The position numbers and the translations under genes are program-made. Positions 19,138 to 28,568 of a stretch of DNA of 64,000 nucleotides are shown here, piece after piece. Every line of letters begins with the position of its first letter. Position 1 is the stretch's first letter. The notes beneath the pieces were generated by a model. The model saw nothing but the letters and a program-made list of their open reading frames with translations. It was not told where the DNA came from and searched no databases. Origin of the DNA: Nitrosomonas sp. (lineage in GTDB: Bacteria > Pseudomonadota > Gammaproteobacteria > Burkholderiales > Nitrosomonadaceae); NCBI RefSeq assembly GCF_019752415.1, contig NZ_JAIEME010000035.1, positions 1 through 64,000 of the forward strand, given 5' to 3'.

Positions 19138-20304
19138 CTAAACCAAGTAAGTATCTATTCCTGCCAACAATAAGTCATATTGCGCTTCAACCAGTTCTTT
19201 AATTGTCAAAGCTGGAATACCTGTGATCAGGTTGCCTTCCGAAACCAACCAGCCTACCGCATCTGAAGGCCCAAGGCTAACGACATAGCCTAATTCATGA
19301 TGGAGATAGGGTTCGAGCAATCCGGGAAAACCGGAATGCCGTAATATATTGCGTGCTACTAACTTCCCTTTCCGAACAGCTGATTGTGCTGTTAATGTAT
19401 TCGAACCTAACGATTGATAGTAAGAGCAGTCACCCGCCACAAAAATATTTTGTAGTGGCTCCTGATTAGCTATAATACCTTGTCCAAAGGCGTTCGCGGT
19501 AAAAATATTTTGTTGTTTCTTACCTAAAAACAAAATGGACAGACTGGAAGCCAACTCAAACGGTTCTTTTGTTTGTTTATTTGTCAGTAAAATTTGCCCG
19601 TCTTGCTGTTCACGGTAATAGGTATTTGGGTAGAAAGCAATATCCATCTCACCCATGCGAGCTTCCACATAAGATCCAAATCCATCAGGAAATTGTTCCA
19701 GAACATGTTCACCCGAATGAATCAGGCGTAACGCAGCCTTACTTTTAATTCGATTAAGAAATTGTTTTATTTCAAACAAGAACTGTATGCCCGTTGCTCC
19801 TCCACCCACAACAGAAATAGATTGTTCAGATGAATTGCCTTGGTCCAGTAATTTTGTTAATAAATCTGATCCATTTGCAATCGTGAAGTCCTGCAAACTC
19901 AGAATATTATCTTTTCTTATCGAATCAACAGCTCTACTTTCACAACCCGAAGCAATAATCAGGTAATCAAAATTTAAAACTTCTTCATTGAGACCCAGTT
20001 GTTTTTTATCTTGACATTCTTGTAGCATCTCCTGATCAAAATTTACCGATGCTGCAATGTGTCGGCACCCGTAACGATTTTCTATCTCGGTAAATGGGAC
20101 CAGCAAATCTGTCAGGGGATATCGGAATGTTTCATGTAGATGCGTAATCTTTATATGGTGCGTTTTGGAATCAATAATCGTGATATCAGTATCGGGTGCA
20201 TATTGCAAAAGATTCGTTAACGCAGCCACGCCAGCATACCCTCCGCCTACAATCACCACCTTCAATCTCTTTTGTTTCGGTATATTAAACGGCAAAAAGG
20301 CCAC
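19138..20304 (-). CDS. FAD/NAD(P)-dependent oxidoreductase, NDH-2-like
   Basis: The protein has 388 residues and two nucleotide-binding folds: VVIVGGGYAGVAAL (about 16-29) for FAD and ISVVGGGATGIQFL for NAD(P)H. The late FVAGDCSYYQ segment contacts FAD. The layout fits type II NADH dehydrogenases and their relatives, which pass electrons from NAD(P)H to quinones without pumping protons. There is no clear C-terminal membrane helix, only an amphipathic end. Its start at 20304 has TAAGGAG upstream. It is the first gene of the operon with the SRPBCC and LOV proteins. The electron acceptor is unknown. Confidence 0.82.
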   Translation of the reverse strand: MAFLPFNIPKQKRLKVVIVGGGYAGVAALTNLLQYAPDTDITIIDSKTHHIKITHLHETFRYPLTDLLVPFTEIENRYGCRHIAASVNFDQEMLQECQDKKQLGLNEEVLNFDYLIIASGCESRAVDSIRKDNILSLQDFTIANGSDLLTKLLDQGNSSEQSISVVGGGATGIQFLFEIKQFLNRIKSKAALRLIHSGEHVLEQFPDGFGSYVEARMGEMDIAFYPNTYYREQQDGQILLTNKQTKEPFELASSLSILFLGKKQQNIFTANAFGQGIIANQEPLQNIFVAGDCSYYQSLGSNTLTAQSAVRKGKLVARNILRHSGFPGLLEPYLHHELGYVVSLGPSDAVGWLVSEGNLITGIPALTIKELVEAQYDLLLAGIDTYLV

Positions 20305-20373
20305 GGTAACTCCTTACCCGATATGCATGAAAAACATTAATCACTTCTCAATTGGTCATCAATCACGTTAATT

Positions 20374-20405
20374 ATTATAAACAGTTGTGCAATTACAACT
20401 TTTAA
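20374..20405 (-). promoter_or_regulatory. Candidate promoter with operator dyad for the LOV operon
   Basis: On the minus strand, TTAAAA (20400-20405) and a perfect -10 TATAAT (20374-20379) are separated by 20 bases. The spacer and its edge hold an inverted repeat AGTTGT-N6-ACAACT (20383-20400). A long spacer with a central dyad is the geometry used by MerR-family activators. The regulator is not in the window. The remaining sequence to 20492 shows nothing else. Confidence 0.45.
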
Positions 20406-20492
20406 TCTGCACGACACTTTAAGGGTTAGACTAGCACAAATATTGGGCTTAGTGCTCTACTTTAAATCAACTCAGCATTATTGATGGCTCAA

Positions 20493-21371
20493 CTAATGAA
20501 CAATCAGATTCACGCGCCAATTTTGTTGAGCCCATTGCCAGAAGGAAGCAACGTCACCCTCTGAAATTTCAACAGGTGGTTTCTGACCCAAGAAATGTAA
20601 TACATCAACTAATTGAGTTAGTGTATTCAAACTATTGACTGGCGTAGCATTTGTTTGCTTACTGAGTTTCTCACCCTTCGCATCCGTTACCACTGGCAAA
20701 TGCAAATATTGCGGTATTGGATAATCCAATAATTGCTGCAAAAAAATTTGGCGCGGCGTAGATTCTAGAAGATCAGCACCACGCACAACATGTGTTATAT
20801 GTTGTGCCGCATCATCCACCACTACTGCTAATTGGTAGGCATAAATTCCATCGACTCTGCGCAAAACGAAATCTCCCACATCACGCTTAAGCCTCTGTGA
20901 ATATATGCCATTTAAAATATCTTTAAACTGAATCAGATCATTATTTGTATGAATGCGAAGTGCATGAGCTTTCTTTACAGATGCAGGATTCTTAAGGCAA
21001 GTACCAGGATAAACGCGCCCATTCAAACCCATAATGCTGGAATCCGCAATTTCTTTTCTTGAGCAAGTACAGGGATAAATCAAACCTTGTTTACTCAAAA
21101 TATTCAAGGCCTCGAAGTAGGCCTCAGAGCGTTGGCTTTGGTAAACAACTTCTTCATCCCATTCCATTCCTAGCCTTTCAAGCAGATATAATATTTCGCT
21201 CGCTGCACCAGGTACTTCGCGTTGCGAATCAACATCTTCAATTCTAACCAGCCATTTGCCGTGATGATATTTTGCATCAAGATAGCTTCCTACAGCCGCA
21301 ACCAATGAGCCAAAATGTAAAGGCCCGGTTGGAGATGGCGCGAATCGGCCCCGATAATTTAAATCAATCAT
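20493..21371 (-). CDS. gluQ: Glutamyl-Q tRNA(Asp) synthetase
   Basis: The product has 292 residues and resembles the catalytic half of glutamyl-tRNA synthetase without an anticodon-binding domain. The HIGH-like motif is RFAPSPTGPLHFGSL, the KMSKS-like motif is EKLSKQTNA, and a zinc site CTCSRKEI with YPGTC follows the enzyme family. It attaches glutamate to queuosine in tRNA(Asp). ATG 21371 is preferred to a GTG at 21386, since the conserved start lies right behind it. The gene is divergent from mpl. Confidence 0.93.
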   Translation of the reverse strand: MIDLNYRGRFAPSPTGPLHFGSLVAAVGSYLDAKYHHGKWLVRIEDVDSQREVPGAASEILYLLERLGMEWDEEVVYQSQRSEAYFEALNILSKQGLIYPCTCSRKEIADSSIMGLNGRVYPGTCLKNPASVKKAHALRIHTNNDLIQFKDILNGIYSQRLKRDVGDFVLRRVDGIYAYQLAVVVDDAAQHITHVVRGADLLESTPRQIFLQQLLDYPIPQYLHLPVVTDAKGEKLSKQTNATPVNSLNTLTQLVDVLHFLGQKPPVEISEGDVASFWQWAQQNWRVNLIVH

Positions 21372-21570
21372 TTGAGTACTATTCACTAAAAATTAACTAA
21401 TCGGATATACAGAGGTTTAACACAAACACCCAAACAATTTCTTAATCAGCCCGCTATAGTCACAAACAACAACCATCGATATTGTCTTATTCAATAGACT
21501 ATAATCCTAGAAGACAACTAGTTATAGTAGTTGTATCTGTGAAACATAATCAAGAACTTTTAAACTAAAT

Positions 21571-22959
21571 ATGCATATCCATATACTAGGAATTTGTGGC
21601 ACATTTATGGGCGGAATAGCGGCCATCGCACGTGAAGCTGGACATAGAGTAACGGGCTGCGATCAAGATGTTTACCCACCAATGAGTACACAGCTCGAAT
21701 CTCAAGGGATCGAATTAATAGCTGGTTATTCCCCTGAACAAATCCAGCTACAACCGGATATATTTGTAATTGGCAATGTTATTACACGCGGCAATCCATT
21801 GATGGAGGAGATACTCAACCGGAATCTGCCCTATATTTCTGGTCCGCAGTGGTTATCAGAAAATATTCTGGGGAGCCGCTGGGTACTTGCCGTTGCCGGC
21901 ACGCATGGCAAAACGACAACCAGTTCCATGTTAGCCTGGATTTTAGAATATGCTGGATTGAATCCGGGATTCCTAATTGGCGGAATTCCTGAGAATTTTG
22001 GCATATCAGCAAGAATTGGCAATCTGCCAATATCTGTTCAAGACTCCAGTCTGAATCCTACCGAGATCTCACCTTTCTTTGTCATCGAAGCGGACGAGTA
22101 CGACACAGCTTTCTTTGATAAACGTTCTAAATTTGTCCATTATCATCCCAGAACCGCAATTTTAAATAACCTTGAATTCGATCACGCCGATATTTTCGCA
22201 AATCTTGCTGCCATTGAACGCCAATTCCATCATTTTGTTCGAATTATTCCAAATAACGGTTTGATTGTTGCAAACGGAAATGATAAAAATTTAGAACGTG
22301 TTTTGAAACAAGGTTGCTGGACACCCATTGAAACATTTGGCATAGAAGCCGTCTGGCACTCAAGGCCACAGACAAACGACGCTATGGATATTTTTCTTAA
22401 CGAGACCCATCAAGGCTGCTTGCATTGGGATTTGCTAGGTGAACATAATCGCATGAATGCATTAGCTGCTCTGATCGCCGCCCGGCATGCCGGAGTACCC
22501 ATCGAGACTGGAATAGCGGCATTAGAGCAGTTTAAGAATGTTAAACGTCGCATGGAAATGCGTGGCGTCATCAATGGCATTACTGTTTATGATGATTTTG
22601 CACACCACCCAACTGCGATTCGAACAACATTAAATGGCTTACGGACACATGCCGGCAAACAAAGAATTATTGCCATATTGGAACCGCGATCAAATACGAT
22701 GAAAATGGGTGTATGGAAAGATAGTCTCGCCGATAGCTTAATGGGAGCCGATCAGGTTTATTGCTTCACTCGCGATTCGCATTGGGCCAAAGCTGCTATG
22801 ACTCCATTAGGAAGTAAAGTGCATTGTTATGATGATTTGCATCAACTCGTACAAAATATTTCTGCAATCACGAGGCCCGGTGATCATATTCTAGTCATGA
22901 GCAACGGCGGATTTGGCGGCATTCACGAAAAAATATTGTCAACCCTTCGCCAGGGTTGA
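21571..22959 (+). CDS. mpl: UDP-N-acetylmuramate:L-alanyl-gamma-D-glutamyl-meso-diaminopimelate ligase
   Basis: This Mur-ligase family protein has 462 residues. The start MHIHILGICGTFMGG is characteristic of Mpl rather than MurC. The ATP loop VAGTHGKTTTSSML, a carbamylated-Lys region and the C-terminal ligase domain (FAHHPTAIRTTLNGL) are all present. It joins recycled murein tripeptide directly to UDP-MurNAc in the cytoplasm. MurC is the close relative, but the N-terminus and length favour Mpl. Confidence 0.95.
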   Translation: MHIHILGICGTFMGGIAAIAREAGHRVTGCDQDVYPPMSTQLESQGIELIAGYSPEQIQLQPDIFVIGNVITRGNPLMEEILNRNLPYISGPQWLSENILGSRWVLAVAGTHGKTTTSSMLAWILEYAGLNPGFLIGGIPENFGISARIGNLPISVQDSSLNPTEISPFFVIEADEYDTAFFDKRSKFVHYHPRTAILNNLEFDHADIFANLAAIERQFHHFVRIIPNNGLIVANGNDKNLERVLKQGCWTPIETFGIEAVWHSRPQTNDAMDIFLNETHQGCLHWDLLGEHNRMNALAALIAARHAGVPIETGIAALEQFKNVKRRMEMRGVINGITVYDDFAHHPTAIRTTLNGLRTHAGKQRIIAILEPRSNTMKMGVWKDSLADSLMGADQVYCFTRDSHWAKAAMTPLGSKVHCYDDLHQLVQNISAITRPGDHILVMSNGGFGGIHEKILSTLRQG

Positions 22960-22987
22960 TTTAACTGCCATAACCGCATGTTATAGC

Positions 22988-23515
22988 CTACCCCCCCTCA
23001 AACTCACATAACGAAAATACCTTACACCCTAAATTCTCCAAACGAATCCGCCCCCCCACATCCGGCAAATCAATTACAAAACAGCATTCAACAACTTCTC
23101 CACCCATGTCCTGAATAAGGCCCACGGCAGCTTCTGCAGTTCCCCCCGTTGCAATCAAGTCATCGATGAGAAGTATCCGATCTCCAGGTTGTATAGCATC
23201 TACGTGGATTTCGATACGATCGCTACCATATTCCAGTTGGTAATCTCTCCCTATCGTTTCTGCCGGCAGTTTATTCTGCTTACGGATAGGCACAAAGCCC
23301 TTCTGCAATTGGTATGCCACAGGCGCACCAATAATAAAACCACGCGACTCAATCCCTACAACTTTGTCAATCTCCATATTGAGATATCGGTTTGAAATTT
23401 CCCGAATGGTTGTACACAACCCAATAGGATCTTTCAGTAAAGTTGTAATATCACGAAACATGATTCCATGATGAGGGTAATGCGGGATAGTACGAATATG
23501 CGATTTAATTGACAT
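22988..23515 (-). CDS. apt: Adenine phosphoribosyltransferase
   Basis: The product has 175 residues. The PRPP-binding motif is [14 protein letters not shown], and [17 protein letters not shown] with the N-terminal FRDITTLL are Apt signatures. It salvages adenine to AMP. The ATG at 23515 ([11 protein letters not shown]) is preferred to an upstream start, which would add eight unconserved residues. It lies downstream of nirK on the same strand but is separated from it by a strong terminator. Confidence 0.96.
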   Translation of the reverse strand: MSIKSHIRTIPHYPHHGIMFRDITTLLKDPIGLCTTIREISNRYLNMEIDKVVGIESRGFIIGAPVAYQLQKGFVPIRKQNKLPAETIGRDYQLEYGSDRIEIHVDAIQPGDRILLIDDLIATGGTAEAAVGLIQDMGGEVVECCFVIDLPDVGGRIRLENLGCKVFSLCEFEGG

Positions 23516-23583
23516 AGAGTTGTGCTGATCAACAATCAATGGAAAATATTATGAGCGTATTTAAATTGCATCCGCCATCAATA

Positions 23584-23615
23584 AAAAAGCCTCAACCCAT
23601 CGGTTGAGGCTTTTT
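23584..23615 (-). terminator. Intrinsic terminator after nirK
   Basis: GCCTCAACC (23589-23597) pairs perfectly with GGTTGAGGC (23602-23610) around a four-base loop, with A- and T-runs on both sides. It is strong in the nirK direction and could also act in reverse. Confidence 0.9.
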
Positions 23616-23648
23616 AGTTACTGCTTCAACGTTACACTAAATCAAATC

Positions 23649-24746
23649 TTAGTGATCCATTGCAGCTTTTGCATCAAAGCTCTTTGGTGCTTTAACTTGG
23701 GTCATGAGATCATCATCCCATTTGCCTTCAACATTCATATGAGCAGCAGCACCCAGTAATACAGCTTCAATCATGTTATGACTGAGGTATACATAGAGCC
23801 CTGGTTGTTTGAACTCATACGCTGCAGCAACAGCTGAACCGGCTGGTACAAACCAAGTTTCTTGGCTGGTCAAAGGAATGTCACTGAATGAACCACCAAC
23901 CCAGTATAGATCGCCATGGCCACCAATCAAATGCGGATAGGAAGGACGGTTAGCTTGTGAGTGAATAAACAATACTTTCTCGCCCACCTTGGCTTTTAAT
24001 GCGTTGTCACCTGTCAGTGCGCCAACAGCGCCATTAAGTACTACGTGCGTTGGGATGAGTCCTTTTGCCACTTCCAGCATATCAGCCATGCCTTCAGCTG
24101 GTGAACCGTAGGTTTTGAAATTGCCTTTGTCGTCTTTTGGCAAATAGAAATCTTGTTCGCCGATATAGTATGCACGATCATAGGTGTATGGCTTGCCCTT
24201 TGCGTCTTTCAAGCCACCTTTTGGCAATACCATAACTGCACCACTCATACCAGAAATAACGTGGAATGGAATCATGGTTCCACCTGGTGCACAGTGGTAA
24301 ACAAATACGCCTGGTTTAATTGCTTTCCAACGCAATACAACTTCTTCACCGGGTTGTACCAGGGTTAAACCAGCACCGCCCAATGCACCTGTTGATGCGT
24401 GGAAATCCACGTTATGTGCCAGCGTGCTGGTTTTTGGGTTGACTAATGTTAATTCAACATAATCGCCTTCATTCACTACGATGAGCGGACCAGGAATACT
24501 GCCATTGAAAGTTAAACCCCATACTTTTGCACCAGGAGCAACTTCAATCAATTTTTCTGTGGTTTCCATGCGTACTTCAACAATCTTAGGCCCTTTGCTA
24601 ACCTGATCGTGCACAGGTACATTTGGTGGAGCCACCAATTCTTGTTTTACACGCGGTAATTTAGAAATGTCTTGTGCCACTGCTACTTGTGTAGCAGCCA
24701 AACAAAGCAATCCTAACCCTAATACTGCCTGAACAGCTTTAATCAT
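23649..24746 (-). CDS. nirK: Copper-containing nitrite reductase
   Basis: This periplasmic two-domain cupredoxin has 365 residues and a signal peptide ending at VAVAQ (about 25). Type 1 copper ligands are H111, C152, H162 and M167. Type 2 ligands are H116 and H151, with a third His expected in [11 protein letters not shown]114 in HNVDFH and the His in PHLIGGHGD complete the active site. It reduces nitrite to nitric oxide, and in ammonia oxidisers it also supports nitrite tolerance and efficient growth. The start is fixed by GGAGGG just before ATG 24746. It stands alone; in N. europaea nirK sits in an ncgABC-nirK operon. It has its own promoter and terminator. Confidence 0.96.
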   Translation of the reverse strand: MIKAVQAVLGLGLLCLAATQVAVAQDISKLPRVKQELVAPPNVPVHDQVSKGPKIVEVRMETTEKLIEVAPGAKVWGLTFNGSIPGPLIVVNEGDYVELTLVNPKTSTLAHNVDFHASTGALGGAGLTLVQPGEEVVLRWKAIKPGVFVYHCAPGGTMIPFHVISGMSGAVMVLPKGGLKDAKGKPYTYDRAYYIGEQDFYLPKDDKGNFKTYGSPAEGMADMLEVAKGLIPTHVVLNGAVGALTGDNALKAKVGEKVLFIHSQANRPSYPHLIGGHGDLYWVGGSFSDIPLTSQETWFVPAGSAVAAAYEFKQPGLYVYLSHNMIEAVLLGAAAHMNVEGKWDDDLMTQVKAPKSFDAKAAMDH

Positions 24747-24872
24747 ATATCCCTCCATAAATGATGAACTTTGCGCTTTTTTTATGCGCCATTCTTAATT
24801 TACTGGCGCAACCTCAAATTGCCCCAATACCTCCCCTTTTTCTAAATCTAAAGAGCAAAGGGTAGCTAGGAA

Positions 24873-24901
24873 ACTATACACTTTCTTCGGTGTACTGTCC
24901 A
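24873..24901 (-). promoter_or_regulatory. Sigma-70 promoter of nirK with a dyad in the spacer
   Basis: On the minus strand, TGGACA (24896-24901), a 17-base spacer and TATAGT (24873-24878) form a near-consensus promoter about 125 bases before the nirK start. An inverted repeat TACAC-N8-GTGTA (24877-24894) fills the spacer and could bind a repressor. No other feature was found in 24747-24982. Confidence 0.6.
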
Positions 24902-24982
24902 TTTTTCATGGCGTAAACTACTGAAATCTTTTTGATTAAGTCACAATACGAGCAGGGATTTTATTATTATATGAATGAATAA

Positions 24983-26974
24983 TTATGCTATTTCACCTTG
25001 CAGTAATCTAATTTCTGCAGCAGCCAAATTATCCTGCGTGCCTCTCAGTACGATAACATCGCCCAGCTCTAGCCGTGTCTCGTTAGTAGGCATTAACCCG
25101 CGGATATTTCGCCTTCTCACAGCAGTGACCTCAACAGCCAAGCTAGCCAAATTGATGTCCCCCAAAGTCTGATTGATCGCAGCTGCACCCGGAATAATGG
25201 TAAGCGTTAATAAGCGCGGAAGTAAATTTTCACTACCGTCTTCTATTTCATCAGTTGCGCCGTAATAGAAGCCGCGCAATAAGCTATACCGCTGTTCACG
25301 AATTTCTCGTATGCGCCGCAAAATACGACCTATTGATATGTCTACAAACATCATAGCATGCGAGGCCAACATCAAACTTCCCTCCATAATCTCTGCAACT
25401 ACTTCTGTCGCACCAGCTTCTTTCAGCAAGTCAATATCCGAATCATCCCGTGTCCGGACAACAACAGACAATTCTGGCCGTAATTCCTGAACATGCCTTA
25501 GAATTTTTAAAGCGGAAACGGTATCGGCATAACTGATAACTAATACTTTTGCGCGCATCAAACCGGCGGCAATTAACACTTCGCGTCGCGCAGCATCCCC
25601 ATAAACAACTGACTCTCCCGCGCTGGCCGCCTCATGTATGCGTTGCGGATCGAGATCCAAAGCGATAAAAGGTATAGATTCCTGCTCCAATATACGCGAC
25701 ATACTCTGCCCACTTCGTCCATACCCGCATATGATGACATGGTTTTGTGCCACCATAGTCTGTGAGGCAATGGAGGTTATCTGCATCGCTCGATACATCC
25801 ATTCCGATCCGTAAAAACGCTGAACCACCGGTTCGCTATATTCGATCAGGAAAGGCGCGACAAACATCGATAAAACCATAGCCGCCAGGACAGGTTGAAG
25901 CACTGAGCTTTCGATCAATCCCATTGCACCCGCTTGTGCCAGCAAAACAAATCCAAATTCCCCCGCCTGCGCCAAATTCATTCCTGTTCTAACCGCCACA
26001 CCAGAATCTGCTCCATACCATCGTGACAATCCGGCAATCACTACCATTTTCAATAGGATGAGCGCCGCCAGGATCACAAACACCCAAAGGAAGCTTTCCA
26101 TCACTACTTGCATGTCTAATAACATACCTATCGTGATAAAAAACAGGCCTAATAAAATATCCCGGAAAGGCTTAATATCGACCTCGACCTGATAACGATA
26201 CTCCGTTTCAGAGATAAGCATACCTGCAAGAAATGCTCCCAAAGCCAACGACAATCCTGCCAATTCGGTCAGCCATGCAAGACCCAGGGTAATCAACAGC
26301 ACATTGAGAACAAACAGCTCCGACGATTTCTGACGGGCAACCAAATGAAACCATGGGCGCATTAACTTGTGTCCTAAAAACAAGATAAATGTCAATACAG
26401 TGATTATCTTGAATATGGCAATAGCAAGCATTAAACTAAAATCATTCGTATCGCCGTCGACCTCGGTTGCCAGAGCAGGAATAATAATCAGCAAAGGGAT
26501 TACTGCCAGATCCTGAAAAAGCAATACGCCAATCACCTGCCTGCCATGTGTAGAATTGAGCTCAGCCCGCTCAGCCAGCATTTTGATCACAATAGCGGTA
26601 GAAGACATGGCCAAAGCGCCTCCTAATACAAGCCCGACACGCCAATCCAATCCAAGCGTCCATACGATCGCCATCACCAAAATAATGCTGACTATGACTT
26701 GCGCCGTGCCAAATCCAAACACGATACGCTTCATGGCCAACAACTTTGGCAGGCTAAATTCCAGGCCGATGCTGAACATCAGAAATACCACCCCAAACTC
26801 CGCCAAATGACGAGTTTCATCGGTCTCTGGGATCCAACCCAGAGCATGCGGTCCTATAATGACACCCGCCAGCAAATAACCCAACATGGGCGGCAAACGC
26901 AGCATACGAAAAACAACCACAGCCAATACTGCGATGGCTAACAAGATAAGAACGGGCTGCAGAGGGTTAAGCAT
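24983..26974 (-). CDS. Monovalent cation:proton antiporter, CPA2/Kef type, with RCK domains
   Basis: This inner-membrane protein has 663 residues. About twelve hydrophobic helices span residues 1-385, including the transport core motif LAQAGEFGFVLLAQAG. A TrkA-N (RCK) domain starts at VIICGYGRSGQSMSRIL (about 410) and binds a nucleotide. A TrkA-C domain covers roughly 575-660. In E. coli, KefB/KefC are gated by glutathione adducts; gshA and gshB lie on the other side of the intergenic region, which is suggestive but unproven. Substrate K+ or Na+ cannot be decided. Confidence 0.92.
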   Translation of the reverse strand: MLNPLQPVLILLAIAVLAVVVFRMLRLPPMLGYLLAGVIIGPHALGWIPETDETRHLAEFGVVFLMFSIGLEFSLPKLLAMKRIVFGFGTAQVIVSIILVMAIVWTLGLDWRVGLVLGGALAMSSTAIVIKMLAERAELNSTHGRQVIGVLLFQDLAVIPLLIIIPALATEVDGDTNDFSLMLAIAIFKIITVLTFILFLGHKLMRPWFHLVARQKSSELFVLNVLLITLGLAWLTELAGLSLALGAFLAGMLISETEYRYQVEVDIKPFRDILLGLFFITIGMLLDMQVVMESFLWVFVILAALILLKMVVIAGLSRWYGADSGVAVRTGMNLAQAGEFGFVLLAQAGAMGLIESSVLQPVLAAMVLSMFVAPFLIEYSEPVVQRFYGSEWMYRAMQITSIASQTMVAQNHVIICGYGRSGQSMSRILEQESIPFIALDLDPQRIHEAASAGESVVYGDAARREVLIAAGLMRAKVLVISYADTVSALKILRHVQELRPELSVVVRTRDDSDIDLLKEAGATEVVAEIMEGSLMLASHAMMFVDISIGRILRRIREIREQRYSLLRGFYYGATDEIEDGSENLLPRLLTLTIIPGAAAINQTLGDINLASLAVEVTAVRRRNIRGLMPTNETRLELGDVIVLRGTQDNLAAAEIRLLQGEIA

Positions 26975-27045
26975 AAATCGTGTTAACCTATTTTGGATAT
27001 AGAAAAACCATAAGATACTTCAGGATCGGGCTCGCCACAATCTAC

Positions 27046-27213
27046 TTAACCCGGATATTGCATGAATTGCACACGCCCCCATTTGTCTCTTGATTCCACA
27101 AGGAATTTATCTCAATCAGGTGTATGAATAACTACACCGTTTCTTCGAAAAAATCCCTTGCGAAACCAATATCATGCGTGATCATCGCGCGAATTCATGC
27201 AATATCCGGGTTA
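27046..27213. mobile_element. MITE-like element with 19-bp perfect terminal inverted repeats
   Basis: CCCGGATATTGCATGAATT at 27050-27068 is repeated in perfect inverted form at 27191-27209. The motif TTAA flanks both ends (27046-27049 and 27210-27213), so it may be the duplicated target. The inside is 122 bases long and codes for nothing. This has the structure of a non-autonomous transposable element. The parent IS is not in the window. It lies between the Kef-type gene and gshA. Confidence 0.75.
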
Positions 27214-27221
27214 ATACATAA

Positions 27222-27230
27222 TGCTATAAT
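27222..27230 (+). promoter_or_regulatory. Extended -10 promoter element for gshA
   Basis: TGCTATAAT contains a consensus TATAAT with the extended TGN motif, 27 bases before the gshA ATG. It lies only 12 bases beyond the MITE-like element, so any upstream contacts would fall inside that element. Confidence 0.5.
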
Positions 27231-27257
27231 GGCTCTGGATTAATACTTCATACAGAA

Positions 27258-28568
27258 ATGCCAATACCACATCTTTCTACTGCCCTGCGCGGCCCTATCC
27301 TTGATCTTGAGAATCGCATCATTAATGCTATGCCGACCATTGAACATTGGTTAAGAACCAAATGGCGTGAACACACGGTACCTTTTTATTGTTCGGTCGA
27401 CTTACGCAACAGTGGTTTTAAATTGGCACCCGTTGATACGAATTTGTTTCCGGGTGGTTTTAATAACCTTAACCCGGAATTCATTCCTCTCTGCGTACAG
27501 GCAATGATGAGCGCCATCGAAAAGATATGTCCGGATGCTCATAGCATTCTTTTGATACCAGAAAATCACACCCGCAATACCTTCTACTTGCAAAATATCG
27601 CAACATTGCAAAGTATTATGCAGCATGCTGGCTTAAATGTACGCATTGGTACTTTATTACCCGAAGTTACGATCGCGACACAAATTGATCTTCCAGACGG
27701 GCAAACCATTACCCTTGAACCCATCATACGCAAAAACAATCAATTAGGCGTCAGCAACTTTGAGCCTTGTGCTGTACTCCTTAACAATGACCTGTCAACA
27801 GGTGTTCCGGAGATACTACAAAATCTGAATCAAATTGTTATTCCGCCATTACATGCCGGCTGGGCAACACGGCGGAAATCCAATCACTTTGCCGCCTATG
27901 ATCGAGTCGCACAAGAATTTGCTGATTTGATCGGGATCGACCCTTGGTTGATTAATCCCCGTTTTACTTCGTGTGGCGAAATTAACTTTCGCGAAAAACA
28001 AGGAGAAGACTGTGTGGCAAGTGCTATCGACCGAATTCTTTCAATCATTAAGAGAAAGTATCAACAGTATGATGTCAAGGAAGATCCCTTCGTCATCGTC
28101 AAAGCCGACTCCGGTACTTACGGTATGGGTATTATGACGGTAAAAGATGGCTCAGATATCTATAAGCTGAATCGCAAACAACGCAACAAAATGGCTGTAG
28201 TTAAAGAAGGATTATTGGTCTCAAATGTCTTGGTTCAGGAAGGTGTCTACACATTCGAGAGCATTAATGAAGCTGTCGCAGAACCCGTCATTTACATGAT
28301 CGATCGTTTTGTTGTCGGCGGATTTTACCGAGTACACACCGGGCGTGGCATCGATGAAAACCTCAACGCTCCCGGCATGTATTTTGTTCCTCTGGCATTT
28401 GAAACCACTTGCCTAGTACCTAAAAGTGCAGCACAACCCAATTCGATTCCAAACCGATTCTATGCATACGGCGTTGTTGCGCGCCTGGCCCTGCTAGCCG
28501 CTGCGTTAGAATTGGAGCAAGATCACTCTGAAATGTCAGCGGCGCTTCCTGCTCAAACTCAAAAATGA
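27258..28568 (+). CDS. gshA: Glutamate-cysteine ligase, Acidithiobacillus/nitrifier type
   Basis: The product has 436 residues and belongs to the distinct glutamate-cysteine ligase family first seen in Acidithiobacillus and nitrifiers, unrelated in length to E. coli GshA. Recognisable stretches are VDLRNSGFKLAPVDTNLFPG near the start and VKADSGTYGMGIMTV with an ATP-grasp-like look. It makes gamma-glutamylcysteine, the first step of glutathione synthesis. Its stop overlaps the start of gshB (ATGA), so the two enzymes are coupled. Confidence 0.93.
   Translation: MPIPHLSTALRGPILDLENRIINAMPTIEHWLRTKWREHTVPFYCSVDLRNSGFKLAPVDTNLFPGGFNNLNPEFIPLCVQAMMSAIEKICPDAHSILLIPENHTRNTFYLQNIATLQSIMQHAGLNVRIGTLLPEVTIATQIDLPDGQTITLEPIIRKNNQLGVSNFEPCAVLLNNDLSTGVPEILQNLNQIVIPPLHAGWATRRKSNHFAAYDRVAQEFADLIGIDPWLINPRFTSCGEINFREKQGEDCVASAIDRILSIIKRKYQQYDVKEDPFVIVKADSGTYGMGIMTVKDGSDIYKLNRKQRNKMAVVKEGLLVSNVLVQEGVYTFESINEAVAEPVIYMIDRFVVGGFYRVHTGRGIDENLNAPGMYFVPLAFETTCLVPKSAAQPNSIPNRFYAYGVVARLALLAAALELEQDHSEMSAALPAQTQK

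Noticed and set aside
24931-24945. FNR-like site TTGATTAAGTCACAA upstream of nirK
   Set aside because: The half-sites do not have the required spacing (TTGAT-N4-ATCAA) and the second half is poor.
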